A stretch of DNA of 64,000 nt from Elysia chlorotica (lineage: Eukaryota; Mollusca; Gastropoda; Plakobranchidae). The notes under the pieces are model-generated. The model worked only from the letters and a program-made list of their open reading frames with translations. It searched no databases and was not told the origin of the DNA. Within the stretch, counting starts at the first letter, position 1. Every line of letters begins with the position of its first letter. Location: NCBI GenBank assembly GCA_003991915.1, contig RQTK01000358.1, positions 32,040 through 96,039 on the forward strand. The letters are read 5' to 3'. Positions 59,201 to 64,000 of the stretch are shown piece after piece. Made by a program: the position numbers and the translations under genes.

Positions 59201-60219
59201 ATAGGATTCTCCCGGAAATGTAGAAATAGTAAAAACTAAATTATGTAACAGTTATTGTACGCCACCCTGTATTGAATTATAATTTTTTTTTTTTTTTTTT
59301 TCCTACCAGATAACCGCAATAACTACCTGATTATAACTCACCTCTCTATTCATTTTTTACCTTTATGATGCAAGATACATTATTAAAATGTAAAGAAATA
59401 GAGTTTTAGATTCTCAGGATGATAACTTGTTGAATGTTTCAAATAAGGAAAAAAATACAACCGTTTCTAAAGTGCCTTTATTCTTTTTTATCAATCAATA
59501 TTCAGATCTATGTTTGAGAACTGAGTACACTAAAAAAAAAAAAAAAAAAGTTCATTTACATGATTGAAACTTTCAAATTTTCCTAAACCATAGTGAGGTC
59601 ACTAAAAAAATATCCTTTATATAAATTCTTCTTCGTTTCACAACTGCAGCATGTAATCTAGCCTTAAGAATAGCTAAAGTCCAATGACCTGAACTGTAAG
59701 TTGACAAAGAAAGCAAAGATTTCCAAGGACGGAAACCTAATAGCTCCAAGGGGGTTCGTGAGGGGACGCAGGAAAAAAAAAAACGCGTCTGGTTTAAACG
59801 TTCGTCGTGAATTGTTCCTGAGGTTACACGATCCAGGATTGAGTTTTATTGAAGGTATGTTCCATTTCTGTCACCTCCGGGTATATGAAAAAAGGACCTG
59901 GTTGAGTTTTATGTGGCCTTTGGTGATCTCTTAAGCTTCAAGGCTGACCAAATTTATGGCGTCTGAAGAACGTAAATTGTTGCCTATAATAATTATCCTT
60001 TTCCAGACGATATGAATAATGAATGCTTTGAAAAACTCAGTTTAGTGCGAGTTGGTTTCAAAAAGAAAAGGAAAAGAAAAGGGAAAGTGAATTGAAAAAT
60101 GATAATGACAATGTTAAAACGCTTTTGTGCAAGGTGGGGAATAAGTGGGTATAATGATTGAAACCAATTGAAATTGGGCAGGAGATTTCGAGAGAAAAGA
60201 CATATGATGAGGGTAATAT
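59201..60219. other. Gene-free stretch
   Basis: AT-rich with long A and T runs. The 77-codon frame at 59701-59934 starts at TTG and has a Lys/Arg-rich middle but no recognisable domain. Confidence 0.4.
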
Positions 60220-60365
60220 AGAAAGAGAGAGATAGAGAGAGAAAGTTAGAGGGATAGAGAGATATTTAGATAGAAAGAGACAGAAAATAAAGCGACAAAC
60301 AGACAGAAAGACAAACAGATTATATAGAGAGAGACAGAGAGACAGACAAGCAGATAAACATAGAG
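60220..60365. repeat. GA/GACA purine tract
   Basis: Degenerate array of GAGA, GATA and GACA units. Confidence 0.9.
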
Positions 60366-60929
60366 TACAATAATGAGGTAAAAAAAGTATTTATAATTTC
60401 ACTTTATAAAAATAAATATGAAGTAAAAAAACTTGCTACATAGTATTGGTTAGACTAACAGCTATTTTTCTTCTTATTTTTGTTTTTGTTTTTGTTTGTT
60501 TTTGGGTTGTTTTTTTTTGGGTGTTTTCTTATTCTTTCTTTTTCTTCTTTTTTTCTGTTGTTTCACTTACAATATCACACTCTCAAGCACAACTGTATTT
60601 ACATTTTAAAACAGGAAATCAGGACGACAGATGGTCAACATCAGGCAGGTTTTTCATGTTATGTCTCCGTCATTTTTGATCAGGTTCTTCTATTTCTAAG
60701 CATGCGATTGGTGTCGCACCACCAGCAACAGGTGCTGATTATACAGACCCCCTGAGGCAATGGCCCTGTTAAATGAGACCAGGGCCTGAAGAGACCAGGT
60801 CATGAACGGTAAAGAAAGATACGTGCATTTTATTTTTTTTTAAGTTTAATGAATGACATGCTTTAACTTAGCGGGCAGAAAATCTTTTGTGTCTATAATT
60901 ATTTTAAACGCGAACCTTGCGCTTTATTT
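60366..60929. other. Gene-free stretch
   Basis: T-rich to about 60560, then mixed sequence with CCAGGGCCTGAAGAGACCAGG near 60780. Two overlapping frames of 77-91 codons are Phe/Val-rich and random-looking. Confidence 0.4.
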
Positions 60930-60979
60930 TGTATTATCTGTTTCTCTCCCTCTCTCTATTTCTATATATTTCCCTCTCC

Positions 60980-61039
<60 letters not shown>

Positions 61040-61040
61040 A
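60930..61040. repeat. (CT)n microsatellite
   Basis: Interrupted CT then about 55 bp of pure CT. Confidence 0.96.
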
Positions 61041-61194
61041 GCAGTTTCTATTTATCTATTTAATACATCTTATTTTTAAACGATTACCATAAAAAGTAAA
61101 AATAATATCATGCACTGTCTCCGTTCTTTTCTTTAAAATCGTTGACATTGCTCTTTCTTTTTACGGTATATGATGCATTTCTACTTGTGTGACA

Positions 61195-61276
61195 CCTCTC
61201 TGTCTCCCTGTTTCTTTTTCTGTCTGTCTACATGTGTCTATGTCTCTGTATCTGTGTGTCTGTGTGTCTGTGTGTC

Positions 61277-61359
<83 letters not shown>

Positions 61360-61411
61360 TCCCCCTTTGCATCATTCTTTCTTTCTATCTCTCTTTTTTC
61401 ACTCTCCTCTC

Positions 61412-61475
<64 letters not shown>
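61195..61475. repeat. (CT)n and (TGTC)n microsatellites
   Basis: TGTGTC units lead to a pure CT array of about 75 bp, a 50-bp interruption, then another of about 60 bp. The Ser/Leu frames of 92-174 codons are artefacts. Confidence 0.97.
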
Positions 61476-63889
61476 TCTTTTCTGGTTACATACTGTGCAT
61501 TTTCTGTTAAAATTTTCTTTGGCGCTGGATCTACATTATTAAAATGTAAACGCTGGTTTTGCATAATGTTTTTTTTTTTAAACAACATGAATATGTGTCA
61601 TAAAATGTATTTCATGCTGGCAATAAAATTACAGCAATTGAAATTTACTTTAAAAATCTACACCGTGTTTTTTCTATTGAAGAAAAATTATTAAAAAAAA
61701 ACTCTCCATAATTTCTAAAAACGTTTGCGTCAATTGTTTCGCTTCACGCTTAACGACTCTTTTAAGGCTCTTTGGTGGTTTTTGTTTTTATATATTCTAA
61801 ACCGTTATCCTTATCGACTCCCATTACATTTCATCTTTTTACGCATTTATTTACAACGTATTTTCTTTATACTTTTGTGGGTTATTTTTGATTTCTCAAC
61901 GTACTTTACCGCTCTTGTGCCTTCGAAATAAAATTATTTTATTACCTTTTTTTGTAGAGAATGATTTTGTAAGCGCGCCATCTGCTGCTTTTGTTTCTTG
62001 CACTTGTATGGATTTGAATGCACACACAGGCACGTAGCCCTTTAACGTTATTATACATTTCAATATGGAGTTCCAATAAACATTATGATGTATGAGGTAG
62101 TCTTGCATAAAATCATCTAAACTTTATCACAACACACATTACTGAAAGCTTACCAAAACGGATTTGTTAAACTCCAAGTTCAAGCAGCATCTGTCCATAA
62201 AGTAAAAAAAAAACGCGTTTTATTAATTTTCTCCGTTACGTTTTCCACGCACAAAACCTGCAAGACGCTTAGACAAAATTTGAGTTTAGGCCCTCTAAAT
62301 ATAGAAAAAAATTACTTTATTTTGTGTTTTTTTTTTTTTTCATTTCCAAATCAAACAGATTATCTCTGATTTTAAAAGGATAGAATTATTTTTCTTATAA
62401 CCATTTAAAGCAAATTTCATGCTTTTTAATACAAGATATATTATCTCAAAAAGTAAAACAAAACAAAAAATAAAGGACCGTAAAAAGATGTAAATTTTCG
62501 TTATAATACATGTACGAGATGAACACTTCTTTGAATGCTGTTTCATGTTTTCCTAATTTGTAGTTTAAATTCTGAAGTTTTCATTATTTTCTCTCCAGAA
62601 TAGTTATATGTGATTATGTTCCAGAGGGACACTAATCAATAGCGTCATTTTCTTTTCATGCATGTTCATTGTATTTTATTCCAACATACCCTACAATTAT
62701 GGGTTGGTTCTTTATCAACATTGTTTTGAGGAAAAGCTTGAAGTACAAAACAATTTTGAGTTAGTACACTGAGAAGAAAATAATAACGTTTCATCTCCAA
62801 CAAAGATTCGTATCATAATTTTCTTTGTATCGACGATAATCATAGGTGTTATCTTATGTACATCAAAAAGTGTTAAGAAGTCAACATTGTAATCTATAGT
62901 CTTGCAAAGTATCTGAAAGTAAAATTAATACACGCGCGAAATTTTCTTTGGCTCTAATAAAAGCCTGGCCTTTTGAACTCTTGTCATGGATTTCTTTAGA
63001 AATCTTAGAAGGTTGTTCAGTGAGGGCAGACAATCTTCTGGTTTAAGAAAATTATCTGGAGAAAAAAAATTAAAGAAAAAAAAAAATGTTAAGACATTTC
63101 CATCTATCATCATGCAATTTTGTTTCTTTCATTTCTTTAAAAAGTGTACGTTACTTGCCTAGTGATAATAGGCTAAATATATTTATTATTGATTTTTGGA
63201 GAATAAAAATCGCACTGAGAGTGGACAGAAGGCTAGTTGGTGGAGAACTCTGTAGTAGCCTAGGGTGAAAAAACAAGCACTTAATCAATTATAATTTGAC
63301 AAGGATTTTAATAAAAATTGGAAAAACAAAAACAAATGAAGGCGTAGTTAGCGTCACAGTCGCCTAAAATACCAGGGTAAAATTTAAAGTAACAAGAACA
63401 TTTCACAAACATGCCATGCTTTATATATTTTTCTTTCCTATTTTGTTTTTAAGTATAAATTAGTTGATAAACAAGCGTAAACATAATTTTCTTAAAAAAC
63501 AGCTCAAGCTTTATTGACATTTTTTTTACTGATTTGTTTAACTGTGTGACCCGAATGACCTGTTATAATGTAACCGCCCTTTTAAAACGGGCCCTTTGAC
63601 GTTAAAGCTCCAAAAAAGCGTAACCAAGCAATTATTACGCTATTATAGCAAAGACATCCAGTGTACAGACAAGACTATGTACACGTGACTATAGAAGGCT
63701 GTGGCAATACACCAAAGACAGTGTACAATCATAATTGTTTGGTCGACTGTACGGTCGCGGAACGTTAGCCCTGGTTAACCACAGAAAAACATTACAAAAA
63801 TAGGTTTAATCGACGTTTTTTTTTTTTTTGTTTGTTTCTTCGAAAATTTAGTGTTCTTTCAGTCTTTTTTTTTATTGGTGTTGTTTTTG
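61476..63889. other. Gene-free AT-rich stretch
   Basis: 2.4 kb with many A and T runs. No coding frame, tRNA-like box or repeat match is supported. Confidence 0.45.
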
Positions 63890-64000
63890 TTCTTCTTCTT
63901 CTTCTTCTTCTTCTTCTTCTTCTTCTTCTTCTTCTTCTTCTTCTTCTTCTTCTTCTTCTTCTTCTTCTTCTTCTTCTTCTTCTTCTTCTTCTTCTTCTTC
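63890..64000. repeat. (TTC)n microsatellite at window edge
   Basis: About 110 bp of uninterrupted TTC (GAA on the other strand) reaching the last base, so the array continues beyond the window or ends at a contig break. Confidence 0.97.

Noticed and set aside
61170-61694. Ser/Leu-rich and Arg/Glu-rich open frames of up to 174 codons, here and at most CT/GA tracts
   Set aside because: They are six-frame translations of CT or GA microsatellites. All phases of the array are open, so frame length is no evidence of coding.

Overview
This window looks like gene-poor animal DNA, most probably from a mollusc. It is AT-rich and dense in simple repeats. It also carries many tRNA-derived SINEs whose 3' ends read like GTTGGACGTTAAACCAACTC; SINE tails of this kind are, to my knowledge, common in gastropods and bivalves. 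The assignment is an inference from repeat style, because no host gene is available to check it. I found no reading frame I can assign to a known protein family, and no rRNA, functional tRNA gene or CRISPR array. Nearly all long open frames are translations of CT/GA, AAC, AGT or TTC repeats.

Layout. 1-6.6 kb: GA/CT arrays, a tandem duplication whose units are joined by a GA array (2.7-3.7 kb), and opposed GA and CT tracts (5.2-5.6 kb). 6.6-9.4 kb: a SINE with target-site duplication, a perfect 208-bp inverted repeat, and a block of three ~155-bp monomers bracketed by similar flanks, recalling pearl/Helentron-type elements of molluscs. 9-21 kb: CT, GATA, AGT (with an assembly gap) and GAT microsatellites, and several tRNA-like SINE heads. 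21.3-22.2 kb: a nested cluster of a SINE and a short terminal-inverted-repeat (MITE-like) family that recurs at 27.5, 35.7, 49.9 and 53.1 kb. 30.1-34.9 kb: a tandem duplication of a ~2.2-2.6 kb unit, diverged overall but with a 181-bp stretch that is identical in both copies. 35-36 kb: two further SINE insertions with target-site duplications. 42.8-43.3 kb: a CpG-dense, promoter-like island followed by a 177-bp tandem repeat. 48.3-50.1 kb: five copies of a second repeat motif interleaved with SINE fragments. 53.7-57.2 kb: a duplicated ~0.8 kb unit split by a 1.7 kb insertion. 58.6-64 kb: SINEs, CT arrays, and a pure TTC array running to the window edge.

Because no gene is recognised, no pathway or operon can be described. 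The biology here is repeat biology: SINE mobilisation, head swapping, nested insertions, segmental tandem duplication and microsatellite expansion. No strong candidate for a new biological system is visible. The best leads are the TIR family with paired CCAAT boxes, the perfect inverted repeat, the 181-bp identity island and the CpG-rich island.
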